Positions 1 to 10,366 of a stretch of 13,783 nucleotides of DNA are shown piece by piece. This stretch comes from Actinomycetes bacterium. GTDB taxonomy: Bacteria; Actinomycetota; Actinomycetes; Actinomycetales; Microbacteriaceae. The notes below the pieces were generated by a model, which saw only the letters and a program-made list of their open reading frames with translations, was not told the origin of the DNA and did no database searches. A program made the position numbers and the translations under genes. The stretch's first letter is position 1. Each line of letters starts with the position of its first letter. Location: positions 1 to 13,783 of the forward strand of contig JAEYUT010000208.1 in assembly GCA_023432305.1 (NCBI GenBank), read 5' to 3'.

Positions 1-2590
1 TGCTCGAGCTGCAGCAGCTGCACGAGCCACTCCACATCCGAGAGCGACCCGCGGCCGAGCTTCAGATGGCGAGACGGATCCGCACCCTGCGGCAGCCTCT
101 CCGACTCCACCCGCGCTTTGATCCGCTTCACCTCCCGCACCGCATCGGGACCCACGTCAGCCGGGTAGCGGATGCCGTCGGCCATCGCCTCGAAATCGGC
201 GAGCAGGCCGCCATCGCCGACGACCCCGCGGGCTCGCAGCAGCGCCTGCGCCTCCCAGGTGAGCGACCAGCGCGCGTAATACGCGCGGTAGCTGTCGAGC
301 GAACGCACCACGGGACCGTTCTTGCCCTCGGGCCGCAGCCCGAGGTCGAGATCGAGCGGCAGCCGCAGATCCTCGGTGAGGCGCTTGATCTCCCGCACGA
401 TGTGCTCGGCGCGCTTCTGTGCGACCTCGGGTTCGCAGCCCGCGGGCCGGTACACGTACATGATGTCGGCGTCGCTGCCGAAACCGAGCTCCGCGCCGCC
501 GTAGCGCCCCATCGCGATGATGCCGAACTCGATCTCGTCGCCCCAGGAATGCGCGAGAGAGAGGGCGCCGCTGAGAATCGCGGTCGTGATGTCGCTGAGT
601 GCCTGGCCGACCTCCTCCACCTTGACGACGTCGACCATGGAGCCGAGCGCGATCCGCAGCACCTCACGACGTCGCGCGGTGCGCAGCGCCGCAGCCGCAG
701 CGTCGACCGACTCCGCGTGCCGGGCGAGCGTGGCCCGGGTCTCCTCGAGCAGCTCCTCGAGCGGACGCGGACGCAGCTCGGCGTCGTTCTCGAGCCACGC
801 GGCGGCTTCGGGTATGCGCTCGAACAGGGAGCCCACGAAACGGGACCCGGCCAGAACCGTCGTGAGGCGATGCGCACCCCCCGAGGAATCACGCAGCATG
901 CGCAGGAACCAGTACTCCTCGCCCAGATCCTCCGACAGCCGCCGGAACGCGAGCAGACCGTAGTCGGGGTCAGGGCCCTCAGCGAACCACTGCAGCAGCA
1001 CCGGCAGCAGGGTGCGCTGGATCGCGGCGCGACGCGACACTCCCCCGCTGAGAGCCGCGATGTGGCGAAGCGCGCCCGCCGAATCGCGGAAGCCGATCGC
1101 CGCGAGACGCGCCTCCGCCTGCTCGCTCGTGAGCGCGTAGCCGTCCTGGGGCAGTGCGGCGACCGCGGAGAGCAGCGGACGGTAGAAGAGCTTCTCGTGG
1201 AGACTGCGCACCTCCTGCTGAACACCGCGCCACGCCTCGATGAGGCCGTCTGCGGTCGTCGCCAGTCGCGACGCGCGAGCGATCGCGCGGCGGCGGTCCT
1301 CCTCGGCCGGCATGAGGTGGGTGCGACGCAGCCGTGACAGCTGGATGCGGTGCTCGATGAGCCGAAGGAACCGGTAGTCGCGCGCGAACTCGTCCGCCTC
1401 TGCCCGGCCGATGTAGCCGCGGTCCCCGAGCGCTTCGAGCGCGTCGAGCGTGCCTCGCTGGCGGATGTCGGCGTCCGCCAGACCGTGCACGAGCTGCAGC
1501 AGCTGGATCGTGAACTCGACATCGCGAAGACCACCCGGCCCCAGCTTGATCTGCGCATCGACCTCATCGCGCGGGATGTGAGCGAGCACTCGCTCGCGCA
1601 TCCGCTGCACGCTCTCGACGAATCCCTCACGGGACGACGCCGACCAGACCTTCGGTGCGACGCCGGAGACGAAGCGCTCGCCGAGCTCGCGGTCGCCCGC
1701 CATCGCGCGGGCCTTCAGGAGCGCCTGGAACTCCCAGCTCTTCGCCCAGCGGTCGTAGTAGGCGAGATGGGATTCGAGGGTGCGCACGAGAGCGCCGTCC
1801 TTGCCCTCGGGGCGCAGGTTCGCGTCGACCTCCCACAGCGCCGGTTCGACCGCCAGCTCGCTGAGGGCGTGCATAGTGTCGATGGCGAGTCGGGTGGCGA
1901 TCTCGACCGCCCGCGCATCCGGGATCCCCTCGCCCGAGCCCACGAAGATCACATCGACGTCGCTCAGGTAGTTGAGCTCCCGGGCGCCCGACTTGCCCAT
2001 GCCGATGATCGCCAGGCGCGTCGCCGCGACCTCGTCGGCCGGGAAGCGCGACGAGCGGCGGGCGATGTCGAGTCCGCCGTCGAGCGCGGCGCCCGCGAGA
2101 TCCGCGAGAGCGGCAGCGACCACGTCGACGACGTCGATGGGCGCCGGCTGCTCGAGATCCCACGCGGCGAGTCGGGTCAGTTCGCGACGGTACGCCACGC
2201 GCAGCGCCACCCACGCCTGCTCGCCCACGAGCCCCTCGACTGCGCCCAGCATCGTCGCACGATAGCCCTCGGCGTCGTCGGGGTGCTCGAGCGGCGACGC
2301 GAGCACATCCAGGTGCTCCGGGTGCCGCAGCAGGAACTCGGCGACACCCTCGGAGGCGCCGAGCACGGCGAGCAGGCGGGTCGCCGCACCGCTGTCATCC
2401 AGAAGCGCGCGCACCCGCGCGGGGTCCTTCTCCAGAAGAGCGAGCAGAAGCCGCAGTGCCTGATCAGGATCGGCAGCGCCGGCGAATAGCGGAACGACGT
2501 GCTCCGGCACGCCGGGAAGAGCAGCGGCGGCTCCCCCCAGGTCGACGAACCCCAGCCGAGCGAGCTCGGTGAGAGTGACGGCCTTCCGGG

Positions 2591-2594
<4 letters not shown>
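1..2594 (-). CDS. glnE: Bifunctional glutamine synthetase adenylyltransferase / adenylyl-removing enzyme (3' end outside window)
   Basis: GlnE transfers AMP to, and removes it from, the regulatory tyrosine of type I-beta glutamine synthetase, tuning ammonium assimilation to nitrogen supply in the cytosol. About 864 residues are visible. The first nucleotidyltransferase domain carries GMGKSGARELNYLSDVD near residue 198, then DANLRPEGKDG. The second carries AMGRYGGAELGFGSDAD near residue 694, then DLGLRPEGKNG. Each domain is followed by a helical segment with an LGxGxLxDVE motif (LGPGGLRDVEF after the first; LGRGSLSDVEW at the left edge). Actinobacterial GlnE is about 1,000 residues, so roughly the last 130 are missing. 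The start is uncertain. The frame has no ATG, GTG or TTG near the end of glnA2, so I place it at a CTG (2594-2592) overlapping the glnA2 TGA, with GGAAG four bases upstream. The next in-frame GTG is at 2510 and would remove the conserved N-terminal TELARLGF segment. Identity is secure; the start is not. Confidence 0.95.
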
Positions 2595-5600
<3,006 letters not shown>

Positions 5601-5601
<1 letters not shown>

Positions 5602-6290
5602 TGCGGCGCGCCCCGCTCCTGCTGGGCGCTTTCGCCCCGTTCCTCGCCGTCTCGTTCTTCCATCTGGCGGTCAAGGCACTGGGCCTCGTCGACCTCGATC
5701 GGGCCACGAAGGGACTCACCGTCCCGTTGCTGATCCTCGGAGTCATCCTGGTGCTCACGCTCGGACGGATGCGGATGAGGCCGCCGGTCCTCGTCCTGCT
5801 CGTCAGCGGGCTCGCCCTGTCCTGGCTCGGCGACATCACCCTCGGCGATTTCGCGGTCGGGCTCAGCTTCTTCCTCGCAGCCCACCTCTGCTACATCGCG
5901 ATGTTCGTCGTCGGCTTCCGTCGTCCGCCGTCGTGGTGGACGCTCGGCCTGCTGCCCTGGTACGCCGGACTGCTCCTCGCGCTCTGGCCGTTCCTCGGCG
6001 AGATGGCTCTGCTCGTCGCGGCCTATGGCGCGGTTCTCGCCACGATGGCGGCGATGGCGACACGCGGCAATGCCCTGACGATGATCGGCGGCACCCTGTT
6101 CGTCGCGAGCGATTCCCTGCTCGCGTTCCGCCTCTTCACGCCGCTGTTCCAGAGCACCGCGGAGGACGTGCTCCTCATGGGCCTCTATCTCGCGGCGCAG
6201 CTGTTCATCACCCTGGGGGCCCTGCGAACGGCGACCCCGGCGGAACCACGGCGGATCCGCACGAGCGAGCCGGCCGAGCGACGCGCCTAG
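5601..6290 (+). CDS. YhhN/TMEM86 family membrane protein (lysoplasmalogenase-like)
   Basis: This 229-residue, strongly hydrophobic protein has about eight predicted membrane segments and a short basic, Arg-rich tail (about 213-229). Family-type features are KGLTVPLL after the second segment, a polar membrane motif SWLGDITLGDF (about 74-84) followed by FFLAAHLCYIA, GGTLFVASDSLLAF in the C-terminal half, and a late AAQLFIT. Characterised members hydrolyse the vinyl-ether bond of lysoplasmalogens. The bacterial role is largely unproven, so the enzymatic call is inference from family. The ATG shares its A with the gdhA stop codon (TGATG), so it is probably translated from the gdhA mRNA. Its own TAG stop forms part of the likely panB -10 box. 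It has no evident functional link to nitrogen or pantothenate metabolism. Confidence 0.85.
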
Positions 6291-6293
6291 ACT
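6288..6293 (+). promoter_or_regulatory. -10 box of a probable leaderless panB promoter
   Basis: TAGACT matches the actinobacterial TAnnnT -10 consensus and ends six bases before the panB ATG at 6300. A transcript start seven bases after the box falls on the A of the start codon, so the mRNA would have no leader. There is also no Shine-Dalgarno sequence before panB. The box overlaps the TAG stop codon of the upstream gene. No good -35 is visible. Confidence 0.6.
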
Positions 6294-6299
6294 GGTCCA

Positions 6300-7115
6300 A
6301 TGGCAGACGAGGTCGTGAAGAGAGTCCGCACCCGGCACTTCCAGAACGCGAAGGCGAACGGGATCAAGATCACGGGCCTCACCAGCTACGACGTGCTCAC
6401 CGCGGGCATCTTCGATCGTGCGGGCATCGACTTCCTGCTCGTCGGGGACTCCGCCGGCAACACGGTGTTCGGCTACGACACGACCCTCCCGGTCACCGTC
6501 GACGAGCTCATCCCGCTCACGCGCGCCGTCGCGGGGGCTGTCAAGCGCGCCTTCGTCGTCGGCGATCTTCCGTTCGGCTCGTATGAGGTGGGTGCGGATG
6601 AGGCGCTGCGCACCGCCTTCCGCTTCATGAAGGAGACCGGCGCCCACGCGGTGAAGCTGGAGGGAGGCGTGCGATCTGCCGAGCAGATCCGCCGGATCGT
6701 CTCGGCCGGCATCCCCGTGATGGCGCACATCGGCTTCACCCCGCAGAGCGAGCACCAGCTCGGCGGCAACGTCATCCAGGGTCGCGGCGAGGGCCTCGAG
6801 CAGCTGCTGGCAGACGCGCGCGCCGTCGAAGACGCAGGCGCCTTCGCGGTGGTGCTGGAGATGGTGCCCGCGAATGCCGCACGCCTGGTCACCGAGGCGC
6901 TCTCGATCCCCACCATCTCGGTCGGGGCGGGTCCGCACACCGACGGCCAGCTTCTGGTCTGGACGGATTGGGCGGGGCTCACGACGGGCCGCATCCCCAA
7001 GTTCGTGAAGCAGTACGCCGACCTCGCGGGCACGCTCGACGCAGCTGCGCGCGCCTGGGCGGCGGATGTGGCAACCGGCTCCTACCCCGGGCCGGAGCAC
7101 TCGTACGACGACTGA
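6300..7115 (+). CDS. panB: 3-methyl-2-oxobutanoate hydroxymethyltransferase (ketopantoate hydroxymethyltransferase)
   Basis: PanB transfers a hydroxymethyl group from 5,10-methylene-tetrahydrofolate to 2-oxoisovalerate, the first committed step to pantothenate and CoA. The 271-residue length is typical. Family motifs are GLTSYD (26-31), [22 protein letters not shown] with Mg ligand Asp50 (45-66), [11 protein letters not shown] with Asp89 (86-96), AVKLEGG with Glu121 (117-123), [14 protein letters not shown] (143-156), and VLEMVP with the catalytic Glu187 (185-190). [16 protein letters not shown] (206-221) and the C-terminal [12 protein letters not shown] complete the beta/alpha barrel. It follows the membrane-protein gene by nine bases but lacks a ribosome site and carries its own -10 box, so it is probably transcribed separately and leaderless. 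panC and panD are not in the window. Confidence 0.97.
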   Translation: MADEVVKRVRTRHFQNAKANGIKITGLTSYDVLTAGIFDRAGIDFLLVGDSAGNTVFGYDTTLPVTVDELIPLTRAVAGAVKRAFVVGDLPFGSYEVGADEALRTAFRFMKETGAHAVKLEGGVRSAEQIRRIVSAGIPVMAHIGFTPQSEHQLGGNVIQGRGEGLEQLLADARAVEDAGAFAVVLEMVPANAARLVTEALSIPTISVGAGPHTDGQLLVWTDWAGLTTGRIPKFVKQYADLAGTLDAAARAWAADVATGSYPGPEHSYDD

Positions 7116-7160
7116 GCACGGGCTCGCGCGCGGGTGATTCGCGCGGCATGCGCGATTCGC

Positions 7161-7166
7161 TAGTAT
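7161..7166 (+). promoter_or_regulatory. Candidate -10 box for the 132-residue hypothetical gene
   Basis: TAGTAT fits TAnnnT and would start transcription near 7173, just before the palindromic operator at 7181-7198. A poor -35 (TTCGCG at 7138-7143, 17-base spacer) lies upstream. Confidence 0.45.
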
Positions 7167-7180
7167 TTCTCCGTACACTC

Positions 7181-7198
7181 CGTGGGAGCGCTCCCACG
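7181..7198. promoter_or_regulatory. Perfect 18-bp palindrome matching the CebR/CelR operator
   Basis: CGTGGGAGCGCTCCCACG is a perfect palindrome. Its central 14 bases, TGGGAGCGCTCCCA (7183-7196), are identical to the published operator of the LacI-family cellulose/cellobiose repressors CelR (Thermobifida fusca) and CebR (Streptomyces). It starts about eight bases after the predicted transcript start and ends 25 bases before the GTG of the downstream gene, a good position for repression or roadblock. No LacI-family gene or sugar transporter lies in the window, so the regulator would act in trans. Confidence 0.75.
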
Positions 7199-7223
7199 AT
7201 CCACCACCACAGAAAGCGCATAC

Positions 7224-7622
7224 GTGTCCGAGATCATCGACCTCACCAAGTGGCTCAAGGCCCAGACGGACAAGTTCGAGACCAAGAAGCGTCTCCTCCT
7301 GTTCACCGACATCATCCACACGCCGAGTGGCGAGAAGGTCAAGGAGGGCTTCCGCTACTTCCACGCCGACGCCGACGAGCTCCTCGCGGCTTTCGACGCA
7401 GATGACGTGGAGGCCATCACCCGCCTCCCGTACGCGCTCGACGCAGAGGGCGAGATCGACACCAGCGGACTCTGCCTGAAGCTCGCCTACACGCCCGGCA
7501 GCGCGTTCCTCGCCGCCCAGCCCCAGCAGTACCAGGAGTACGTCCCCACGGACCTCCGTGAGCCCAAGTACCTCACGATCCCCGCGGGCTTCGACATCAC
7601 GGCGCTCGACCAGTCCAGCTGA
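7224..7622 (+). CDS. Conserved-looking protein of unknown function (132 aa)
   Basis: I do not recognise this family. From the GTG at 7224 it encodes a soluble 132-residue protein with no signal peptide, no membrane segment and no cysteine motif (one Cys). It begins with a basic amphipathic stretch (TKWLKAQTDKFETKKR), followed by a beta-like segment (LLLFTDIIH) and an acidic middle (DADADELLAAFDADD). The C-terminal third is rich in aromatic and proline residues (QPQQYQEYVP). Codon use matches the neighbours. AGAAAG eight bases upstream is a plausible ribosome site. The same frame is open to a GTG at 7182, but that start would put the operator inside the coding region and adds low-complexity residues. 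It is a single-gene unit between a probable CebR/CelR operator and a strong terminator. Confidence 0.82.
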   Translation: MSEIIDLTKWLKAQTDKFETKKRLLLFTDIIHTPSGEKVKEGFRYFHADADELLAAFDADDVEAITRLPYALDAEGEIDTSGLCLKLAYTPGSAFLAAQPQQYQEYVPTDLREPKYLTIPAGFDITALDQSS

Positions 7623-7641
7623 CCTGAGCCCCCAGACACCC

Positions 7642-7676
7642 GGCTCCCTCGCGATCCCACCACTCGCGAGGGGGCC
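7642..7676. terminator. Bidirectional terminator hairpin between convergent genes
   Basis: Thirteen-base arms (7642-7654 and 7664-7676) pair fully with one G-U, around a nine-base loop. The core is CCCTCGCGA/TCGCGAGGG. It lies 20 bases after the stop of the 132-residue gene and nine bases after the stop of the convergent 56-residue gene. There is no long T-tract, which is common for actinobacterial terminators. Confidence 0.75.
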
Positions 7677-7684
7677 GTGGTCGT

Positions 7685-7855
7685 CTAGCGGTCGCGCTCC
7701 TCCTCGGCCGCCCACGCACGGGCACGCTCGGCGGCGATCTCAGGGGCGCGAGCAGCCTCCTCGCGGGTCGCGAAAGGCCCGTCCCGATCGGAGCCCAGCG
7801 ACTGCGGCCCCTCCTCCACCTCGCCGGTCTTGTGGTTGTACCACCATTCGCCCAT
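7685..7855 (-). CDS. Small SPOR-like conserved actinobacterial protein (56 aa)
   Basis: Read on the minus strand, an ATG at 7855 with a good AGGAG site five bases upstream opens a 56-codon frame. It begins MGEWWYNHKTGEVEEGPQS, continues with a GPFATREEAARA-type segment, and ends in an Ala/Glu/Arg-rich helix. Short actinobacterial proteins of this shape (aromatic WYN-x-x-TG-x-VE-x-G, then GP-x-x-TREEA) are often annotated as SPOR domain-containing and commonly sit beside map. That comparison is from memory. SPOR repeats bind denuded peptidoglycan, but this protein has no signal peptide, so a cell-wall role is doubtful. The ribosome site, codon bias and a terminator at its 3' end support a real gene. 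It is divergent from map with only 32 bp between the start codons. Confidence 0.75.
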   Translation of the reverse strand: MGEWWYNHKTGEVEEGPQSLGSDRDGPFATREEAARAPEIAAERARAWAAEEERDR

Positions 7856-7874
7856 GACCACTCCTCTCGCTCGG

Positions 7875-7880
7875 TAAACT
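7875..7880 (+). promoter_or_regulatory. -10 box of a probable leaderless map promoter
   Basis: TAAACT is a strong TAnnnT -10 match and ends seven bases before the map ATG (7888), so transcription would start at or beside the A of the ATG. No Shine-Dalgarno precedes map. The box lies in the 32-bp gap to the divergent small gene, whose own ribosome site is at 7861-7865. Confidence 0.6.
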
Positions 7881-7887
7881 CGACCCT

Positions 7888-8772
7888 ATGCCTCGCGACG
7901 CAGCCGGTCACCTCATCCCGGGCGACGTGACGCCCCTCCGCCCGGTGCCCTCCACCATCCCCCGCCCCGAGTACGTCGGCCGTCCGGGGCCCCGCCCGTT
8001 CACGGGTTCGGACATCTACACGCCCGAGGAGGTCGAGCGCATCCGCGCCGCGGGCAGAATCGCCGCCCAGGCGATCGAAGCGGTGGGGGCCGCGATCCGC
8101 CCCGGCGTCACCACCGAGGAGCTCGACGCGATCGGTCACGAGTTCGTGATCGCGCATGGCGCCTATCCGTCGACTCTCGGCTACCGCGGATACCCGAAGT
8201 CCAGCTGCACCTCGCTCAACGAGGTGATCTGCCACGGGATCCCCGACAACACGGTCCTGCAGGACGGCGACATCATCAACATCGACATCACGGCCTATAA
8301 GGACGGGATGCACGGCGACCTCAACCGCACCTTCCTCGTCGGAGATGTGGCGCCTGAGGCGCGCGACCTCGTGGAACGCACCGAGGAGGCGCTGCGACGC
8401 GGCATCAAGACCGTCGCGCCGGGCCGTCAGGTCAACGTCATCGGGCGAGCGATCGAGAGCTATGCGCGACGGTTCGGATACGGCGTCGTGCGCGACTACA
8501 CGGGCCACGGCGTCGGCCGCGCCTTCCACACGGGGCTGATCATCCCCCACTACGACGCCGCTCCCGACTACGACACCGTCATGGAGCCGGGCATGGTCTT
8601 CACGATCGAGCCCATGCTCACCCTCGGCACCCCCGACGCACCCGGCGGCATCGAATGGGACGAGTGGGACGACGGCTGGACCATCACCACACGCGACCGC
8701 ATACTCACCGCCCAGTTCGAGCACACGCTGGTCGTGACCGAGACGGGCGCCGACATCCTCACGCTCCCCTGA
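7888..8772 (+). CDS. map: Type I methionine aminopeptidase
   Basis: It removes the initiator methionine from nascent proteins, using two divalent metals in the cytosol. The 294-residue chain has an N-terminal extension of about 40 residues rich in proline ([13 protein letters not shown]), as in the longer actinobacterial type Ic enzymes, then a complete pita-bread catalytic domain. Metal ligands are Asp133 (IDITAY), Asp144 (HGDLNRTF), His207 ([10 protein letters not shown]), Glu241 (FTIEPM) and Glu278 (AQFEHTL). The substrate histidine is His116 (VICHGIPD). Translation from the first ATG without a ribosome site fits a leaderless message from the -10 box at 7875-7880. ppgK follows after 22 bases, probably co-transcribed. 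Confidence 0.97.
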   Translation: MPRDAAGHLIPGDVTPLRPVPSTIPRPEYVGRPGPRPFTGSDIYTPEEVERIRAAGRIAAQAIEAVGAAIRPGVTTEELDAIGHEFVIAHGAYPSTLGYRGYPKSSCTSLNEVICHGIPDNTVLQDGDIINIDITAYKDGMHGDLNRTFLVGDVAPEARDLVERTEEALRRGIKTVAPGRQVNVIGRAIESYARRFGYGVVRDYTGHGVGRAFHTGLIIPHYDAAPDYDTVMEPGMVFTIEPMLTLGTPDAPGGIEWDEWDDGWTITTRDRILTAQFEHTLVVTETGADILTLP

Positions 8773-8794
8773 TCGATCCCCTGGAGGTCACCCC

Positions 8795-9553
8795 ATGAGC
8801 ACTCTCGCCGTCGGCATCGACATCGGAGGAACCGGCATCAAGGGGGCGCTCGTCGATGTCGCCTCGGGCACGCTCGTGAGCGATCGGATCAAGGTCGCGA
8901 CCCCCGAGGGCGGCGAGCCGCAGGCCGTGCTCGGCGCGGTCGCGGAACTCGCGGCGCGCTTCGGACCCGATGCCGCGGGGGCGCCTCTCGGTGTCTGCTT
9001 CCCGGCGATCGTCCGAAACGGACGCACGATGTCGGCCGCGAACGTGTCGAAGCGCTGGATCGGGCTCGAAGCGGAGCTGCTCTTCGAGGAGGCGCTGCAC
9101 CGCGACATCCACTTCGTCAACGACGCCGACGCGGCGGGCGTGGCCGAAGCGCACTTCGGCGCGGCGGTCGGGGTCGACGGTCTCGTGATCGTGACGACTC
9201 TCGGAACCGGAATCGGAAGCGCGCTGATCTACGACGGCGTGCTCATCCCCAACTCCGAGCTCGGACACCTGCAGATCGCGGGCGAAGACGCCGAGCGCCT
9301 CGCCGCCTACTCGGCGAAGGAACGCGACGATCTCGGATGGGCGGCCTGGGCGGATCGGCTGCAGCAGTACTACAGCAAGGTGGAGTTCCTCTTCTCCCCC
9401 GAGCTCTTCATCGTCGGCGGCGGCGTCTCGAAGCATCACCAGGAGTTCCTTCCCCTGCTGCGCCTCGCGACCCCCATCGTGCCTGCGGTGCTCCGCAACA
9501 ACGCCGGGATCCTCGGTGCGGCATGGCTTGCGGCGCAGCATCTGGAGAGATGA
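8795..9553 (+). CDS. ppgK: Polyphosphate-dependent glucokinase (ROK family)
   Basis: It phosphorylates glucose to glucose-6-phosphate using inorganic polyphosphate (many homologues also accept ATP), feeding cytosolic glycolysis. The 252-residue length and motifs fit the actinobacterial PPGK family: phosphate loop GIDIGGTGIKGALVD (7-21), the TPEGGEPQAV segment (36-45) typical of the polyphosphate-using group, catalytic Asn109-Asp110 in NDADAAGVAE, LGTGIGSALIYDG (136-148), ELGH (155-158), and WADRLQQYYSKVEFLFSPEL then FIVGGGVSK (205-213). The zinc-binding cysteine cluster of many classical ROK proteins is absent, as expected for this subgroup. A clear GGAGG (8783-8787) precedes the ATG. It probably forms an operon with map. 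No other sugar gene is nearby. Confidence 0.93.
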   Translation: MSTLAVGIDIGGTGIKGALVDVASGTLVSDRIKVATPEGGEPQAVLGAVAELAARFGPDAAGAPLGVCFPAIVRNGRTMSAANVSKRWIGLEAELLFEEALHRDIHFVNDADAAGVAEAHFGAAVGVDGLVIVTTLGTGIGSALIYDGVLIPNSELGHLQIAGEDAERLAAYSAKERDDLGWAAWADRLQQYYSKVEFLFSPELFIVGGGVSKHHQEFLPLLRLATPIVPAVLRNNAGILGAAWLAAQHLER

Positions 9554-9554
9554 C

Positions 9555-9588
9555 GAATTATTTCGATTCGGTGAAATCTGTGGAATTC
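9555..9588. repeat. AT-rich bulged inverted repeat after ppgK
   Basis: GAATT-ATTTC (9555-9564) can pair with GAAAT (9573-9577) and AATTC (9584-9588), giving a ten-base stem with an eight-base loop and a six-base bulge. It starts one base after the ppgK stop, in a strip of unusually AT-rich DNA. No T-tract follows. It could be a weak terminator or part of the csp control region. Confidence 0.35.
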
Positions 9589-9615
9589 ATCTCCCGCAAA
9601 CCTTTCCTTGTGCAT

Positions 9616-9621
9616 TAGGTT
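9616..9621 (+). promoter_or_regulatory. Candidate -10 box for the cold-shock gene
   Basis: TAGGTT within the AT-rich spacer fits TAnnnT and would give a leader of about 45 bases. No clear -35 is present. The remainder of the 119-base spacer shows no other recognisable site. Confidence 0.35.
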
Positions 9622-9672
9622 GGGCTGGCGCCTCCTGATCGGGAACGCGTGCACCATGAAGAAAGCAGTCTC

Positions 9673-9876
9673 ATGCCCACTGGAACCGTGAAGTGGTTCA
9701 ATGCCGAAAAGGGTTTCGGCTTCATCACCCCCGACGACGGCGCTCAGGACGTCTTCGCTCACTACTCGGCCATCGACGCTTCGGGCTACCGCAGCCTGGA
9801 AGAGGGTCAGCGGGTTGAGTTCGAGGTCGCTCAGGGACAGAAGGGTCCTCAGGCCGCGAACATTCGCCCCGTCTGA
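9673..9876 (+). CDS. Cold-shock domain protein (CspA family)
   Basis: This is a 67-residue single cold-shock domain that binds single-stranded RNA/DNA and acts as an RNA chaperone. It has the family start [16 protein letters not shown] (3-18), containing RNP1 (KGFGFI), and RNP2 in the form DVFAHYS, where most homologues have VFVHFS. It ends QGPQAANI-like ([10 protein letters not shown]). GAAGAAAG eight bases upstream is a usable ribosome site. An in-frame GTG at 9649 would add eight residues not found in the family and is not preferred. The gene has a distinct AT-rich upstream region and its own terminator, so it is probably monocistronic. Confidence 0.96.
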   Translation: MPTGTVKWFNAEKGFGFITPDDGAQDVFAHYSAIDASGYRSLEEGQRVEFEVAQGQKGPQAANIRPV

Positions 9877-9892
9877 CACCCAGCCACACACA

Positions 9893-9926
9893 CGAAACGC
9901 CCTCGGAACGAACCGGGGGCGTTTCG
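9893..9926. terminator. Terminator hairpin between csp and rnpB (probably bidirectional)
   Basis: Fourteen-base arms 9893-9906 and 9913-9926 pair with one G-U around the loop AACGAA. The core is CGAAACGCCC/GGGCGTTTCG. It lies 16 bases after the csp stop and just beyond the 3' end of rnpB on the other strand, so it can end both transcripts. Confidence 0.85.
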
Positions 9927-9937
9927 CATATGTGAGG

Positions 9938-10309
9938 GAACGGGCCGGCCGATACGCCGGGTTCTGTCAGTCGGACGGATCCGACCGGACGGCCATCTAT
10001 CTCGGGGATGCGTTGCCGCAGCCCTCCAGCGGTCTACCCGACACCTCAGCGAGCAGCCTCATCGGTGTCTGTCTGACCTTGCTCCAGGTGAGGTTTACCC
10101 AGCGGATCCGATCGCTCGGACCCCTGGTGGTCTCTTACACCACCGTTTCACCCTTACCGCCGGCATGACGCCGGAGGCGGTCTGCTCTCTGTTGCACTTT
10201 CTCGCGGATCACTCCGGGTGGGCGTTACCCACCACCTCGCTCTGTGGAGCCCGGACGTTCCTCGGCACACGCGTGACGCGTGCGACGCGACCGTCTGGCC
10301 GACCCGTTC
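9938..10309 (-). ncRNA. rnpB: RNase P RNA, bacterial type A
   Basis: This is the catalytic RNA of the tRNA 5'-processing ribozyme. Read on the minus strand it contains the conserved core GAGGAACGTCCGGGCTCC (10263-10246), a GTGCAACAGAGAGCAGACC segment, GGTAAGGGTGAAACGGTG, and the 3' signature ACAGAACCCGGCGTA (9967-9953). The ends GAACGGGTCGGC (10309-10298) and GCCGGCCCGTTC (9949-9938) pair as a 12-bp P1 helix with one G-U, which sets the boundaries at about 372 nt. A few unpaired bases may extend either end. The -10 box at 10317-10322 places the transcript start next to this 5' end, and a terminator follows the 3' end. Open frames across this region are spurious. Confidence 0.95.
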
Positions 10310-10316
10310 CAGGACC

Positions 10317-10322
10317 AGGATA
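10317..10322 (-). promoter_or_regulatory. -10 box of the rnpB promoter
   Basis: On the minus strand this is TATCCT, eight bases before the first P1 nucleotide, as expected for a stable RNA whose 5' end is the transcription start. No obvious -35 lies in the GC-rich 10335-10350 region. The box sits in the 57-base gap after the upstream protein gene. Confidence 0.6.
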
Positions 10323-10366
10323 GCCGCCGCAGGCACGCACCCCGCCCCGCAGCGGCGACGATGTCG

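Noticed and set aside
66..2489. Long plus-strand open frames (66-1337 and 1350-2489)
   Set aside because: They mirror glnE, whose minus-strand frame shows unmistakable GlnE motifs throughout. The plus-strand proteins are His/Arg/Asp-rich antisense translations typical of high-GC DNA.
7127..7145. Possible panB terminator (CGCGCG-N7-CGCGCG)
   Set aside because: The stem is only six bases of simple CG repeat with no T-tract, which is likely to occur by chance in this GC-rich DNA.
7182..7223. Upstream GTG start for the 132-residue protein
   Set aside because: It would begin inside the palindromic operator and lacks a ribosome site. The GTG at 7224 has AGAAAG before it.
7597..9541. Minus-strand frames opposite map and ppgK
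   Set aside because: Both plus-strand proteins carry full catalytic motifs, so the reverse frames are shadows.
9649..9672. Upstream GTG start for the cold-shock protein
   Set aside because: It adds eight non-family residues. CspA proteins start at the conserved Met before the TGTVKWF segment.
10154..10336. Minus-strand and overlapping plus-strand short frames within 10154-10433
   Set aside because: They lie within or across RNase P RNA, whose conserved core and P1 pairing explain the sequence.
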